This document shows, one piece after another, positions 54,203 to 63,401 of a DNA stretch of 64,000 nucleotides. The notes under the pieces are model-generated. The model was not told the DNA's origin. It saw only the letters and a list, made by a program, of their open reading frames with translations, and searched no databases. The stretch lies in assembly GCF_003096275.1 (NCBI RefSeq), contig NZ_QENQ01000001.1, positions 2,476,731 to 2,540,730 of the forward strand, in the 5' to 3' direction. The stretch comes from Sphingomonas pokkalii (GTDB taxonomy: Bacteria; Pseudomonadota; Alphaproteobacteria; Sphingomonadales; Sphingomonadaceae). Made by a program: the position numbers and the translations under genes. The first letter of the stretch is position 1; every line of letters begins with the position of its first letter.

Positions 54203-56092
54203 ATGTTTCGCGCCATATCGTTCGCCAGCCTTTTGCTGGCCACCACCACGCCTGTGCTGGCGCAGAATTCGGCGCCCCAGCCGGTACCGATCGTCGAAAC
54301 GATTCCAGCCGCGCGGGACATTCCCTATCCCGGAACGATCAAGCTCGATGTCGACGCGACCGACACGCTGCGCGGCATCTTCCGGGTGCGGGAGACGATC
54401 CCGGTCGCCAAGTCCGGTCGCGTCACCCTGCTCTTCCCCGAATGGCTGCCCGGCAAGCACGGCCCGCGCGGCGAGATCGAGAAGCTGGCGGGACTGCAGA
54501 TCCGCGCCGGCGGCAAGCGCCTGCCCTGGACGCGGGATGCGGTGGACATGTTCGCCTTCCATATCGATGTGCCGAACGGCGCCAAGCAGATCGACATGGA
54601 GTTCCAGTTCGTCTCCGCGACCGAGGGCGACCAGGGCCGCATCGTCATGACGCCGGAGATGATGAGCCTGCAGTTCAATTCGCTCAGCCTCTATCCGGCC
54701 GGGTATTTCACCCGACGCATCCCGATCCAGGCGACAGTGAAATATCCCGAAGGATGGAGCGCCGCCGGGGCGGTTCCGGCCAAGGCTACCGGCTCCACCT
54801 ATGCCTATGCGGCAACCAGCTACGAGATCCTGATGGATTCGCCGGTGATCGCCGGCCGCTATTACCGCAAGTTCCCGCTGACCGAGCGGGTGACGCTGGA
54901 TGTCGTCGCCGACAGCGCCGAGGAACTGGATGCCAAGCCGGAACAGATCGCTGCGCACAAGCGGCTGGTCGAACAGGCAGTGAAGACGTTCGGCGCGCAG
55001 CATTATGATCACTATCATTTCCTGCTGTCGATCAGCGACAAGCTGGGCGGCATCGGGCTGGAGCATCACCGCAGTTCGGAAAACGGCGTACGGCCCGGTT
55101 ATTTCACAAAATGGGCCGAGCAGGCGAGCGCACGCAATCTGCTGCCACACGAATTCACCCATAGCTGGGACGGCAAATATCGCCGCGGCGCGGAACTCTG
55201 GACCCCGGATTTCCGGATGCCGATGCGCGACCAGTCGTTGTGGGTGTATGAAGGCCAGACGCAGTTCTGGGGCTATGTCTTCCAGGCCCGGTCGGGTCTG
55301 GTATCCAAGGAAGAGACGCTGGAAGGCTATGCCGGCATCATGGCAGCGCTCGATACCCGGGCCGGTCGCCAATGGCGCCCGCTGATCGATACGACCAACG
55401 ATCCGATCATCACCCCGCGGGCGCCGAAGGGATGGACCAGCTGGCAGCGTTCGGAAGATTATTACAACGAAGGCCTGCTGGTCTGGATGGAAGTCGATTC
55501 GATCCTGCGCGAACAGAGCAAGGGCACCAAATCGATCGACGATTTCGCGCGCATCTTCTTCGGCGGCCGCGACGGCGATTTCGGTGAAGTCACCTTCACG
55601 TTCGACGATGTCGTGAAGACGCTGGAGGGAATCCAGCCCTATGAATGGCGCAAACTGCTCACCGCGCGCCTGCATGAGGTTTCGGACCGCGCGCCGCTGA
55701 AGGGTTTCGAACGGAACGGCTACAAGCTCGTCTACACCGATGTGCCGAACAAGATGACGCGATCCGGCACCACGGATCTCAGCTATTCCCTGGGCCTGGC
55801 GCTCGGCAAGAGCGGGATCACGGGCGTTGCCTGGGACAGCCCGGCGTTCAAGGCCGGCATCACCATTGCCGACGAAATCGTTGCCGTGAACGGCCGCGCC
55901 TATTCGAGCGAGTCGCTTGTCGAGGCGATCAAGGCGGCGAAGGGCACCAAGGTACCGGTCCAGTTAACCCTGAAACGGGACGATCGTTACCGAGAGGTTA
56001 GCATCGACTATCATGACGGGCTGCGCTATCCGCACCTCGTCAAGACGGTCGAAGGAGAGGCTGGCCTCGACAAGCTGCTCCAACCCCGCTGA
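54203..56092 (+). CDS. M61-family glycyl aminopeptidase with PDZ domain
   Basis: Secreted zinc peptidase of 629 residues. A signal peptide (cut near VLAQN) is followed by an N-terminal beta domain. The catalytic domain has HEFTH at 316-320 (H316, E317, H320) and the third ligand E350 in YEGQTQFWG. A C-terminal PDZ domain spans about 520-600, with AWDSPAFKAGITIADEIVAVNG. ATG 54203 has AAAAGGGG at 54186-54193 as the ribosome site. M61 enzymes cleave N-terminal glycine or alanine; the PDZ domain probably holds the substrate tail. Confidence 0.9.
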   Translation: MFRAISFASLLLATTTPVLAQNSAPQPVPIVETIPAARDIPYPGTIKLDVDATDTLRGIFRVRETIPVAKSGRVTLLFPEWLPGKHGPRGEIEKLAGLQIRAGGKRLPWTRDAVDMFAFHIDVPNGAKQIDMEFQFVSATEGDQGRIVMTPEMMSLQFNSLSLYPAGYFTRRIPIQATVKYPEGWSAAGAVPAKATGSTYAYAATSYEILMDSPVIAGRYYRKFPLTERVTLDVVADSAEELDAKPEQIAAHKRLVEQAVKTFGAQHYDHYHFLLSISDKLGGIGLEHHRSSENGVRPGYFTKWAEQASARNLLPHEFTHSWDGKYRRGAELWTPDFRMPMRDQSLWVYEGQTQFWGYVFQARSGLVSKEETLEGYAGIMAALDTRAGRQWRPLIDTTNDPIITPRAPKGWTSWQRSEDYYNEGLLVWMEVDSILREQSKGTKSIDDFARIFFGGRDGDFGEVTFTFDDVVKTLEGIQPYEWRKLLTARLHEVSDRAPLKGFERNGYKLVYTDVPNKMTRSGTTDLSYSLGLALGKSGITGVAWDSPAFKAGITIADEIVAVNGRAYSSESLVEAIKAAKGTKVPVQLTLKRDDRYREVSIDYHDGLRYPHLVKTVEGEAGLDKLLQPR

Positions 56093-56129
56093 GACGGGGG
56101 GAAAGCCAACCAATAGGTCTAGGGAAACC

Positions 56130-56669
56130 ATGCGCATCGATCTGATTCCTGTCGGGGACGATCCCCCCAACAACCTGAACGTCGTCATCGAAGTGCCGGT
56201 CGGCGGCGAGCCGGTGAAGTATGAGTTCGACAAGGCGAGCGGCGCGCTGTTCGTCGATCGCATCCTGCACACGCCGATGCGCTATCCGGCCAACTATGGC
56301 TTCGTACCGCACACGCTGTCGCCCGACGGCGACCCGCTCGACGCGCTCGTCATCGCCCGCTCGCCCTTCGTGCCGGGCTGCGTGGTGCGTGCGCGCCCGA
56401 TCGCGGTGCTGAAGCTGGAAGACGAAGCCGGCGGCGACGAGAAGCTGGTCTGCGTGCCGGTCGACAGCACCTTCCCTTATTATTCGGACGTCGGCGAGCG
56501 TTCTGACCTTCCCTCGATCGTGCTGCAGCAGATCGAGCATTTCTTCACCCACTATAAGGACCTGGAGTCCGAAAAGTGGGTGCGGATCGGCAACTGGGGC
56601 GATGCCGCCGAAGCGCGCCAGATCGTCCTCGAGGCGATCGAGGCCGCGAAGAAGGCCAAGGCCGCCTGA
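56130..56669 (+). CDS. ppa: inorganic pyrophosphatase (family I)
   Basis: Hydrolyses pyrophosphate to phosphate and drives biosynthetic reactions. The 179-residue length is normal. The family signature DGDPLDALVIA is present, together with the substrate-binding KYEFDKASG and the ANYGFVPHT loop. VGERSDLPSIVLQQIEHFF and the C-terminal EHFFTHYKDLESEKWVRIGN match bacterial PPases. The ATG follows TCTAGGGA. It is placed between the M61 peptidase and a DUF1345 gene, with 37 bases to the former. Confidence 0.96.
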   Translation: MRIDLIPVGDDPPNNLNVVIEVPVGGEPVKYEFDKASGALFVDRILHTPMRYPANYGFVPHTLSPDGDPLDALVIARSPFVPGCVVRARPIAVLKLEDEAGGDEKLVCVPVDSTFPYYSDVGERSDLPSIVLQQIEHFFTHYKDLESEKWVRIGNWGDAAEARQIVLEAIEAAKKAKAA

Positions 56670-56677
56670 GCCAGAAC

Positions 56678-57334
56678 GTGCGGCGGCGCGGGGCCCGACC
56701 CCGAGGGGTCGGCAACGTCCTCGCGCCGCCGCGCTTTCTCGCCTTCGCCGCGACGACGATCGCGGCAGGGCTGTTCCTGGTGCCGCAACTCGGCATCCGC
56801 GCCGGCGCGATGCTCGCCTTCGATATCGGCGCAGCGCTGTTCCTCGCACTCTGCGTGCCGATGCTGAAGCACCAGTCCGATGCGATGCGGCGTTCGGCGT
56901 GCAACAACGATGCGAACCGGCTGGTGCTGCTGGGCATCACCGGCGCCGTCACCATCATCATCCTGATCGCGATCGCCAGCGAGCTGATGGCGCGCAAGGC
57001 GCCCCAGCCCGCGCAGCTCGCGCTGATCATCGGCACGCTCGCGCTCAGCTGGACGTTCAGCAACGCCGTCTATGCGCTGCATTATGCGCACCTCTTCTAC
57101 AGCGAAGCACCGGGCGGCCGCGACAAGGGCGGGCTGGAATTTCCCAAGACGCCCGAGCCCAATTACTGGGACTTCCTCTATTTCGCCTTCTGCCTGGGCA
57201 TGACCTTCCAGACCAGCGACGTCTCGATCACGACGCGGCAGCTGCGCCGGGTGGTGACGCTGCACTGTCTGGCCGCTTTCGTGTTCAACCTGGGCGTGGT
57301 GGCCTTCACGATCAACGTTCTCGGCGGTAGTTGA
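56678..57334 (+). CDS. DUF1345 membrane protein
   Basis: A 218-residue membrane protein of the DUF1345 family (function unknown). There are five to six hydrophobic segments and the characteristic ALSWTFSNAVYALHYAHLFY followed by GGLEFPKTPEPNYWDFLYFAFCLGMTFQ. The GTG at 56678 is the most likely start; the open frame continues back into ppa and no ATG precedes the first helix. A CxxCxx-like redox site is absent. The stop is 41 bases before the PHP hydrolase start. Confidence 0.8.
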   Translation: MRRRGARPRGVGNVLAPPRFLAFAATTIAAGLFLVPQLGIRAGAMLAFDIGAALFLALCVPMLKHQSDAMRRSACNNDANRLVLLGITGAVTIIILIAIASELMARKAPQPAQLALIIGTLALSWTFSNAVYALHYAHLFYSEAPGGRDKGGLEFPKTPEPNYWDFLYFAFCLGMTFQTSDVSITTRQLRRVVTLHCLAAFVFNLGVVAFTINVLGGS

Positions 57335-57375
57335 GCGGCAGGGCATCCGCCCGAACCCAGCCTGCCGGAGAATCC

Positions 57376-58518
57376 ATGTTCCGTGTCGCCGCCCTCGCGC
57401 TTGCCGTGCTACTTGCGCCTGCTGCCTCCGCCCAGACCAATGACAAGTTCGTCGTCGCCAGCCTGACCGACGGCGTGTGGATGAAGGGCGACCTGCACGT
57501 CCACTCGCGGCACAGCAAGGATTCGACCAACCACAGCGAGGCGCGGATCATCGCCGATGCCGAACGTGCCGGCTTCGACTTCCTGCTGATCAGCGACCAT
57601 GACAACCATGTGAACGGCGACACCGCGCACCACACCTGGAGCGACCCGGAATTCCATTCGGACAAGCTGCTGCTGCTCTACGGCGCGGAATGGACGACCG
57701 TGCGCGGCCATGCCGTGATCCTCTCGGCCAAGCCCTATGACCACCAGAAGCTGTTCGACATCCGCGATGCCCGCGATGTGGCGGTGCAGAAGGTGAAGGA
57801 CGGCCTTGGCGTGCACCTTTCGGCCAACCACCCGACCAACAAGGACCATTTCGGCTATTCCTACGACATGGTCGATTCGCTGGAGGTGTGGAACACCGTC
57901 CGCTGGGCACCGAACAAGACCAACCTGATGGTGTGGGACGACATGCTGAGTTCGGGCCGAAAGATCGGCGCGCGGGGCGGCAGCGATTCGCACCATGGCA
58001 CGGTCCCGGGCAGCACCGCGCCCCAGGCGCTGGAGGCGACCGCCAACAATATCGGCACGCCGACCACCTGGGTGTTCGCGCCCGCCCGCACCCGCGAGGC
58101 GGTGATCGCCGCGATCGGCCGCGGCCGCGCCTCGATCAGCGCCAACCCCTATGCCCCGCGCGTCGAGCTGACCGCGGACGTGAACGGCGACGGCAAGGCC
58201 GACATGATGATGGGTGACAATGCCAAGGCGCCTGCCGGCCCCGTGCGCTTTACCGTGCGCCTCTCGGGCAAGCGCGAGGCAGGGACGTATCGCGTCCGCG
58301 TCATCAAGAACGCCGGCGAACTCGCAACCCTCGACATCGGCGCGGACGGCACGCTGGGCTTTACCGACACGCCCGAGGCCAAGGGCCGCAGCTATTACCG
58401 GGTCGAAGTGGAAGGCCCGCAGACGCCCTATCCGGGCGTGGACAATTTCCAGAAGGTCGCCGGGCCGATGGTCGCGATCTCCAACCCGATCTTCTTCAAC
58501 TTCGACCCGAATTTCTGA
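57376..58518 (+). CDS. PHP-type metallohydrolase (CehA/McbA family), secreted
   Basis: A 380-residue exported phosphoesterase-fold hydrolase. A signal peptide (cut near SAQTN) leads into the PHP metal site: H41/H43 in GDLHVHSRHS, SDHDNHVNG, and the third cluster GARGGSDSHHG. The N-terminal 250 residues form the PHP barrel; a C-terminal beta domain with a DVNGDGKADMMMG (calcium-loop-like) follows. CehA relatives cleave phosphonate or carbamate esters. The substrate is unknown. The ATG follows CCGGAGAATCC. Confidence 0.85.
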   Translation: MFRVAALALAVLLAPAASAQTNDKFVVASLTDGVWMKGDLHVHSRHSKDSTNHSEARIIADAERAGFDFLLISDHDNHVNGDTAHHTWSDPEFHSDKLLLLYGAEWTTVRGHAVILSAKPYDHQKLFDIRDARDVAVQKVKDGLGVHLSANHPTNKDHFGYSYDMVDSLEVWNTVRWAPNKTNLMVWDDMLSSGRKIGARGGSDSHHGTVPGSTAPQALEATANNIGTPTTWVFAPARTREAVIAAIGRGRASISANPYAPRVELTADVNGDGKADMMMGDNAKAPAGPVRFTVRLSGKREAGTYRVRVIKNAGELATLDIGADGTLGFTDTPEAKGRSYYRVEVEGPQTPYPGVDNFQKVAGPMVAISNPIFFNFDPNF

Positions 58519-58525
58519 AGGGGCG

Positions 58526-58550
58526 TGGTGGCGCCGTTACAGCGCCACCA
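58526..58550. terminator. hairpin shared by convergent PHP and GH31 genes
   Basis: An exact 9-base-pair inverted repeat (58526-58534 with 58542-58550) and a 7-base loop. The GH31 stop codon (58537-58539 on the minus strand) lies inside the loop. It lies seven bases after the PHP gene stop, so it probably ends or stabilises both transcripts. No T-run is present. Confidence 0.55.
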
Positions 58551-60888
58551 CCACCTGCCTGCCGTCATAGACGATCTCGCGGCCCGGCGCTTCGGCAAGG
58601 CCGGTTCCCGCGCCCGGCGCGACCGTCACCACCCGGAAGCGCCGCGTCTTCGCCATGCCGGGATAGCGGCCCTCGCGCGCGCCGATCGTCAGCGTGCCCG
58701 CCTTGTCGTTCAGCACCAGGTCGATCGTGGCCCGCTCGCCGCGCTTCCAGCCCTGGCCATCCCCGGCATCGTCATACAGGGTGAAGCGGCCATCGGCGCC
58801 GCGATAGACGCGCAGCTCGATCGGACGGTCGGGGGACTGGGCGGCATAGTGCACCGGCGATCCGAGCGGCAGGATCGTCCCCGCCGCCACCTGCACCGGA
58901 ATCTGCCCGATCGGTGCGGCGACCTGGATCCGCGCGCCGCCCGCATGGCGCGCACCGCTCCAGAAATCGATCCAGTCGGTGCCCGCCGGCAAATAGACCG
59001 CGCGCGCGGTCGCGCCCTGCTCGATCACCGGGCTCACCAGCAGGTTGCGGCCGAACAGATACTGGTCGCGCAGGTCCTGCGCCTTGGCGTCGTTCGGGAA
59101 CACCATCCCCGCCGGATAGAGGAACGAAGCGCCATGCGCCGCCACTTGCCAGCTCTGCGCGTAGATAAAAGGTAGCAGCCGGTAGCGCAGCGCCACCGCG
59201 TCGAGCAGCGGCTGGCGGACGCTTTCGGGGAAGCTGTAGACCTCCTTGCCGTCGCCGGTGCCGTGGATGCGGAACATCGGGTTGAACACGGCGAACTGCA
59301 GCCAGCGGGTGAACAGCTCCTGATAGGCGGGATCCTTGGGGCTGCCGCCGAAGAAGCCGCCGATATCCGCCGACCAGAAGGGATTGCCGGTCATCGAGAA
59401 ATTGACGCCCGCCGGGATCTGCCTGGCGAACACGTCCCACCGCCCGCTCACATCGCCCGACCAAGTGAAGGCGCCGTTGCGTTGCTGCCCTGCCCAGGCC
59501 GAACGGGTGAGTAACAGCGGTCGCTTGCCAGCATAATCGGCTGCCATGCCGTCATGCACCGCGGTGGTATGCATCAGCGGATAGGCATTGAAGAGCTGCG
59601 CACCCGGCCCCGCGGCCGTATTCACCTCGGCCATTTCGCCCCAATGGCCGCCAAGTTCCGCCTCGCTTCCGTCGAGCCAGTAGCCGTCGAATCCCGCCTT
59701 CCCCAGACGATCGGAGATCTGCCGCCAGTACAGCGCGCGGGCCTTGGACGAGAAGGCATCGTACCAGCGGCCTTCACCGGCGGGGTACACGTTCGGGTAG
59801 GTCTTTGGGTACAGGCCGCCGATCGCATCGAGCGCCTTGCTATTCTCCAGCCCCAGATCGAATCGCGGCCAGACCGATACGATGCTGTGCAGATTCTGCC
59901 GGTGCAGCGTATCGAGCATCGCCTTGGGATCCGGGAAGCGGCTTGCATCCATCTCGTGGCTGCCCCAGCGGCCGGCCGGCCAATATTGCCAGTCCTGCAC
60001 GACCGCATCGAGGGGAATGCCCAGCCGGCGATACTCGGCCGCCACGCCGAGCAGTTCGGCCTGCGAGCCATAGCGTTCCTTCGACTGCCACAGCCCCCAG
60101 GCCCAGCGCGGCAGCAGCGAGGCAGCGCCGGTGAGCTGGCGATAGGCGCCGATCACCTGGTCGACGTCCGGCCCCGCGAACAGGAAATAGTCGACGCCCT
60201 CGCCCGCCTGCGACCGGAAGACGATGCGGTTGCCCGCCTGCGGGGTATCCACCGCGACCTCGGTGACCGCGGCATTGTTCCAGAACAGCCCGAACCCGGC
60301 GGGCGAGACCAGCACCGGCACGCCGACATCGGTGTTCGCCTGCTGCAGCCGGACGATCGTACCACGATAATCGAGCAGGCCCGCCTGATGCTGGCCGAGG
60401 CCATAGACGGCGCGTCCTTCGGGAGCCGCGAAAACGAGCTGGACGGCACCATCAGCGGCGGGCGTACCGCCGAGGCGCCGTCGATAGAGATCGGTCTCGG
60501 CGACCAGCGGCTTCCCGTCGGCGCCAAGCAGCGCCACCGCGCCGGTCTTGCGATCGACGCTGATCCGCATCGCCGGAGTGGCCAGCAGATAACGTTCCGG
60601 CTGCTGGTCAAGCGTCCATGCCACCTTGGCCGGCTGGCCAACCAGCGCGAGATCCGGCGTCCGCTCTGCCCCTTCGCGCAGCATCGAGACGCGAAGGATA
60701 TGATCGCCCCAGACGGTGAGCGCCAGCACGCCCTGCGCGGTGCGGAAGGTGGCCCCCGTCGAGTTCTGCGCGAGCAGCGTCGCGCCCTCGGCGGTGGCAG
60801 CCTGAAGCGGCACGGCCTGCGCGAAAAAACTCGGCGCAATGGTCGCGGTAAGTGCTGCGCCAAACAGCAGAAGCGACTTGGCTTTCAT
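58537..60888 (-). CDS. GH31-family alpha-glycosidase, secreted
   Basis: A 783-residue GH31 enzyme of the alpha-glucosidase/alpha-xylosidase type. A signal peptide (cut near FFAQA) places it in the periplasm or outside. The nucleophile D406 is in GYWLDGSEAE, and the acid/base residue D479 is in WSGDVSGRW. The substrate-binding LLPRWAWGLWQSKERYG precedes them. A C-terminal beta domain ends with VYDGRQVVVAL. ATG 60888 is preferred because GGGGAG lies nine bases upstream; ATG 60894 is close. The exact glycan substrate cannot be told. Confidence 0.9.
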   Translation of the reverse strand: MKAKSLLLFGAALTATIAPSFFAQAVPLQAATAEGATLLAQNSTGATFRTAQGVLALTVWGDHILRVSMLREGAERTPDLALVGQPAKVAWTLDQQPERYLLATPAMRISVDRKTGAVALLGADGKPLVAETDLYRRRLGGTPAADGAVQLVFAAPEGRAVYGLGQHQAGLLDYRGTIVRLQQANTDVGVPVLVSPAGFGLFWNNAAVTEVAVDTPQAGNRIVFRSQAGEGVDYFLFAGPDVDQVIGAYRQLTGAASLLPRWAWGLWQSKERYGSQAELLGVAAEYRRLGIPLDAVVQDWQYWPAGRWGSHEMDASRFPDPKAMLDTLHRQNLHSIVSVWPRFDLGLENSKALDAIGGLYPKTYPNVYPAGEGRWYDAFSSKARALYWRQISDRLGKAGFDGYWLDGSEAELGGHWGEMAEVNTAAGPGAQLFNAYPLMHTTAVHDGMAADYAGKRPLLLTRSAWAGQQRNGAFTWSGDVSGRWDVFARQIPAGVNFSMTGNPFWSADIGGFFGGSPKDPAYQELFTRWLQFAVFNPMFRIHGTGDGKEVYSFPESVRQPLLDAVALRYRLLPFIYAQSWQVAAHGASFLYPAGMVFPNDAKAQDLRDQYLFGRNLLVSPVIEQGATARAVYLPAGTDWIDFWSGARHAGGARIQVAAPIGQIPVQVAAGTILPLGSPVHYAAQSPDRPIELRVYRGADGRFTLYDDAGDGQGWKRGERATIDLVLNDKAGTLTIGAREGRYPGMAKTRRFRVVTVAPGAGTGLAEAPGREIVYDGRQVVVAL

Positions 60889-60950
60889 GGACATTCTCTC
60901 CCCTGACGCTACCGTCTTGCTGCATTCTTGTCAGACAATATGGGGAGCGC

Positions 60951-61304
60951 CTAGTCCTTTTTCCGCGCCTTGCGCGGTGGCGCCCGCAACCCGGCCGCTA
61001 TCGCCAGCCGCGCCCACTCACGTAGCGCATCGGCATCGTCATAGGCCTCGGCGGGCGCGCGGCGATAGTGCATCACCATCGTGCGGCCCTTGGCATCATA
61101 GGTGAAGCGATCGGCGCCGGCGGCGTCCCAGGCGGCATCGCTCTCCGCATCGGCCTTGAACCAGAGTTCGTCGAAGGCGAGAATCGCGAACACCGTGCCG
61201 TCACAATAGAGCGTCGCCCCGCCCATCATCCTGCGCATCGTCACCGTGCCGATCGGGGCCAGCGCCTCGCGCACCCATTCGACCAGCCCGGTGTCGAGCG
61301 CCAT
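60951..61304 (-). CDS. TfoX N-terminal-domain protein
   Basis: A 117-residue protein consisting of the TfoX_N domain: VEWVREALAPIGTVTMRRMMGGATLYCDG and FAILAFDELWFKADAES. The C-terminal domain of full TfoX/Sxy is missing, so a competence role is not supported; short TfoX_N proteins have no established function. The basic tail RAPPRKARKKD may bind nucleic acid. It overlaps the SMR gene by one base and ends a four-gene operon. Confidence 0.88.
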   Translation of the reverse strand: MALDTGLVEWVREALAPIGTVTMRRMMGGATLYCDGTVFAILAFDELWFKADAESDAAWDAAGADRFTYDAKGRTMVMHYRRAPAEAYDDADALREWARLAIAAGLRAPPRKARKKD

Positions 61305-61627
61305 CAGTGGCCGCCGCCTGCCAGCCGCAGCCCGGCGATGCAGCCGACCAGGCCGACGATCAGCAGGATACGCACCCCGCTCACCGGCTCGCCGAACCAG
61401 AGCATGCCGACGATCACCGTGCCGAGCGCACCGATCCCACCCCACACGGCGTAGGCCGTCCCCAGCGGCACCGTGCGCGAGGCCATTTCGAGCAGCGCCA
61501 TCGAAACCGCGATGAAGGCGAGGAAAGCCAGCGTCCAGGGAATGTTGCGGAACCCCTCGGTGAAGCGCATGCAGGTGGTGAAGCCCACTTCGCACAGCCC
61601 GCCGAGCAGCAGATAGATCCAGCCCAT
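61304..61627 (-). CDS. small multidrug resistance (SMR/SugE-like) transporter
   Basis: A 107-residue four-helix exporter. The conserved membrane glutamate E13 is in GGLCEVGFTT, and YAVWGGIGALGT and LWFGEPVSGVRILLIVGLVGCI match the SMR family. SugE-type members export guanidinium or quaternary ammonium ions, and the sequence is closest to that type. It overlaps the GNAT gene upstream by one base and the TfoX-like gene downstream by one base, forming part of a dense operon. Confidence 0.9.
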   Translation of the reverse strand: MGWIYLLLGGLCEVGFTTCMRFTEGFRNIPWTLAFLAFIAVSMALLEMASRTVPLGTAYAVWGGIGALGTVIVGMLWFGEPVSGVRILLIVGLVGCIAGLRLAGGGH

Positions 61628-62106
61628 CAGCGACCGGCCAGCGCCCGAAGTGCGTCGCCGGTCACCCGCTGCACCGTCCATTCGTCCATGCCGACTGCCC
61701 CCATCGCGCGGTAGAAATCGATCGCCGGCTGGTTCCAATCGAGGACCGACCATTCGAACCTGCCATAACCGCGTTCCACCGCGATATCGGCCAAATGCCG
61801 CAGAAGCGCCTTGCCGACCCCCGCCCCACGCGCGGCCGGCGTAACGTACAGGTCTTCCAGATACATGCCCGGCAGCCCCGTCCAGGTGGAGAAGTTCTGG
61901 AAGAACAGCGCGAAGCCCAGCGGCGCGCCGTCGGCGCCTTCGGCGATCACCGCCTCGGCAGCGGGGCGGGGGCCGAACAGCGCCGCTTCCAGCATTGCCT
62001 CGGTCGCCACCACCGCGTCAGGCTCCCGTTCGAAGGCCGCGAGTTCGCGAACGAAGGCGATAATCTGCGGCACATCGGCGGCCGTTGCGAAACGAATATG
62101 TGTCAT
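61627..62106 (-). CDS. GNAT-family acetyltransferase (diamine-acetyltransferase-like)
   Basis: A 159-residue acetyltransferase. The acetyl-CoA loop is ARGAGVGKALLRHL, preceded by GMYLEDLYVTPAAR and followed by RFEWSVLDWNQPAIDFYRAMGA. The arrangement resembles spermidine/spermine or diamine N-acetyltransferase (SSAT-like) enzymes. Its ATG overlaps the DMT permease gene stop by four bases, so substrate export and acetylation may be linked. That link is inferred. Confidence 0.88.
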   Translation of the reverse strand: MTHIRFATAADVPQIIAFVRELAAFEREPDAVVATEAMLEAALFGPRPAAEAVIAEGADGAPLGFALFFQNFSTWTGLPGMYLEDLYVTPAARGAGVGKALLRHLADIAVERGYGRFEWSVLDWNQPAIDFYRAMGAVGMDEWTVQRVTGDALRALAGR

Positions 62107-62993
62107 GCTCCAGCCTCGGTCTGTGGAGCGGGTGCCACGCGGCCACGGATCGCGAGCAGACAGCCCAGGATGATGAGCAGCGCGCCGCCGACCGTCCAGG
62201 CCGAGACCCGTTCGTCGAACACGACATAGCCGAGCAGCGCTGCCCAAACGAAAGCGGTATACTCCACCGGAGCCAGCACCTGCGCCTCGGCAAGGCCATA
62301 GGCCCAGGCGAGCAGCACCGCAGAAACCGATCCGACCAGCGCCGCCCCGAGAATCCACGGCCAGATCGCCAGGTCCGGCATCGCGGAAAACCAGGGCGCG
62401 CCCGGGAGCAGCAGCAGCGTCAGCACGATACTGGTGAACAGCGCCACTTCGATGGGATCGGCGATCTGGGCCTGGCGCCGCAACATGATCAGGCTACCGG
62501 CATACAGGATCGAAGCGGCGAAGACCGCGACCGAGCCGAGCACGACATCGGTCGAGGCGTTGGCCTGTGCCTGTCCGGCCGCGATCGCGAGCACCCCCAG
62601 GCTGGCGACCATCGATCCCCCGATCGCGGCGCGGCGGATCGTTTCGCCAAGAAAGGCGGCGGCCAGAAACAGGGCGATCAGCGGGGCCAGGAAGGTAAGC
62701 GCAACGCCCTGCGCCATGGTGACCCGCACCAACCCCCAGAAAAACAGCACCACCGAACTGCCCGCAAGCACGCCGCGCCCGAGATGCAGCCCCAACGCCT
62801 GCCGGCTGGGCCATGGCGTACGCCGCATCAGAAAGATGGGGCCGAGCAGCACGATCGCCCCAACCGATCGCCAAAGCACCGCGCTGTACGCGCCGTGCGC
62901 GATCGACATGCCCTTCATCACCGCGTCCATCAGCGAATAATTGGCAATGCCGATAGCGGCTACGGCAAAGGCGAAAGCAGGCGACCGTTTCAT
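62103..62993 (-). CDS. DMT-superfamily (EamA) transporter
   Basis: A 296-residue permease with ten hydrophobic segments in two EamA repeats. LLGPIFLMRRTPWPS and the glycine-rich LAPVEYTAFVWAALLGYVVFDE are family markers. It differs in sequence from the DMT protein at 5404-6330. It is the first gene of a packed minus-strand operon (DMT, GNAT, SMR, TfoX-like). The only non-coding upstream space is 96 bases. Confidence 0.88.
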   Translation of the reverse strand: MKRSPAFAFAVAAIGIANYSLMDAVMKGMSIAHGAYSAVLWRSVGAIVLLGPIFLMRRTPWPSRQALGLHLGRGVLAGSSVVLFFWGLVRVTMAQGVALTFLAPLIALFLAAAFLGETIRRAAIGGSMVASLGVLAIAAGQAQANASTDVVLGSVAVFAASILYAGSLIMLRRQAQIADPIEVALFTSIVLTLLLLPGAPWFSAMPDLAIWPWILGAALVGSVSAVLLAWAYGLAEAQVLAPVEYTAFVWAALLGYVVFDERVSAWTVGGALLIILGCLLAIRGRVAPAPQTEAGA

Positions 62994-63089
62994 ACCCGCC
63001 GGTTAACGGCATCGGCCAGCGTTGGCGAGGGGCGCGCAAAGTTTAGCGCCGGGTACCGTGCCGCGCGCCCTCGAGAACCGGCCGCGCGC

Positions 63090-63401
63090 TTACCGGATAT
63101 GTCGGGCGCGAATCGCGCCGACCAGCAGGTCGTCCAGCAGCGCCAGCATTGCGCCCGCGGCAAGAATCGCTACGGCCGCAGCGACGAGCAACGGCGCGCG
63201 ATCGCCCCCCTGCATCGCCAGCGCCACAAGCCGCAACGCCGGTACCAGCAATGCCGCCGCCACCCCGCGCCGCAGCCAGCGCGCGATCCACCCGGTCCAT
63301 CCCTGGCGGCCGCCCAGCCGAAGCGCGACAAGACGGGCGAGGAACAATGCCGCCACCACCGCGCCCGCGTCGATCAGCGCGGCATTGGGTTCGGGGTTCA
63401 C
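63090..63401 (-). CDS. small membrane protein after ispG
   Basis: A 103-residue protein with three to four hydrophobic helices (about 10-25, 45-60, 68-90). I do not recognise it. The ATG overlaps the ispG stop by four bases, so it is translated with ispG. The C-terminus is short and basic (AIRARHIR). The 96 bases between it and the DMT operon hold no recognisable terminator. Confidence 0.6.
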   Translation of the reverse strand: MNPEPNAALIDAGAVVAALFLARLVALRLGGRQGWTGWIARWLRRGVAAALLVPALRLVALAMQGGDRAPLLVAAAVAILAAGAMLALLDDLLVGAIRARHIR

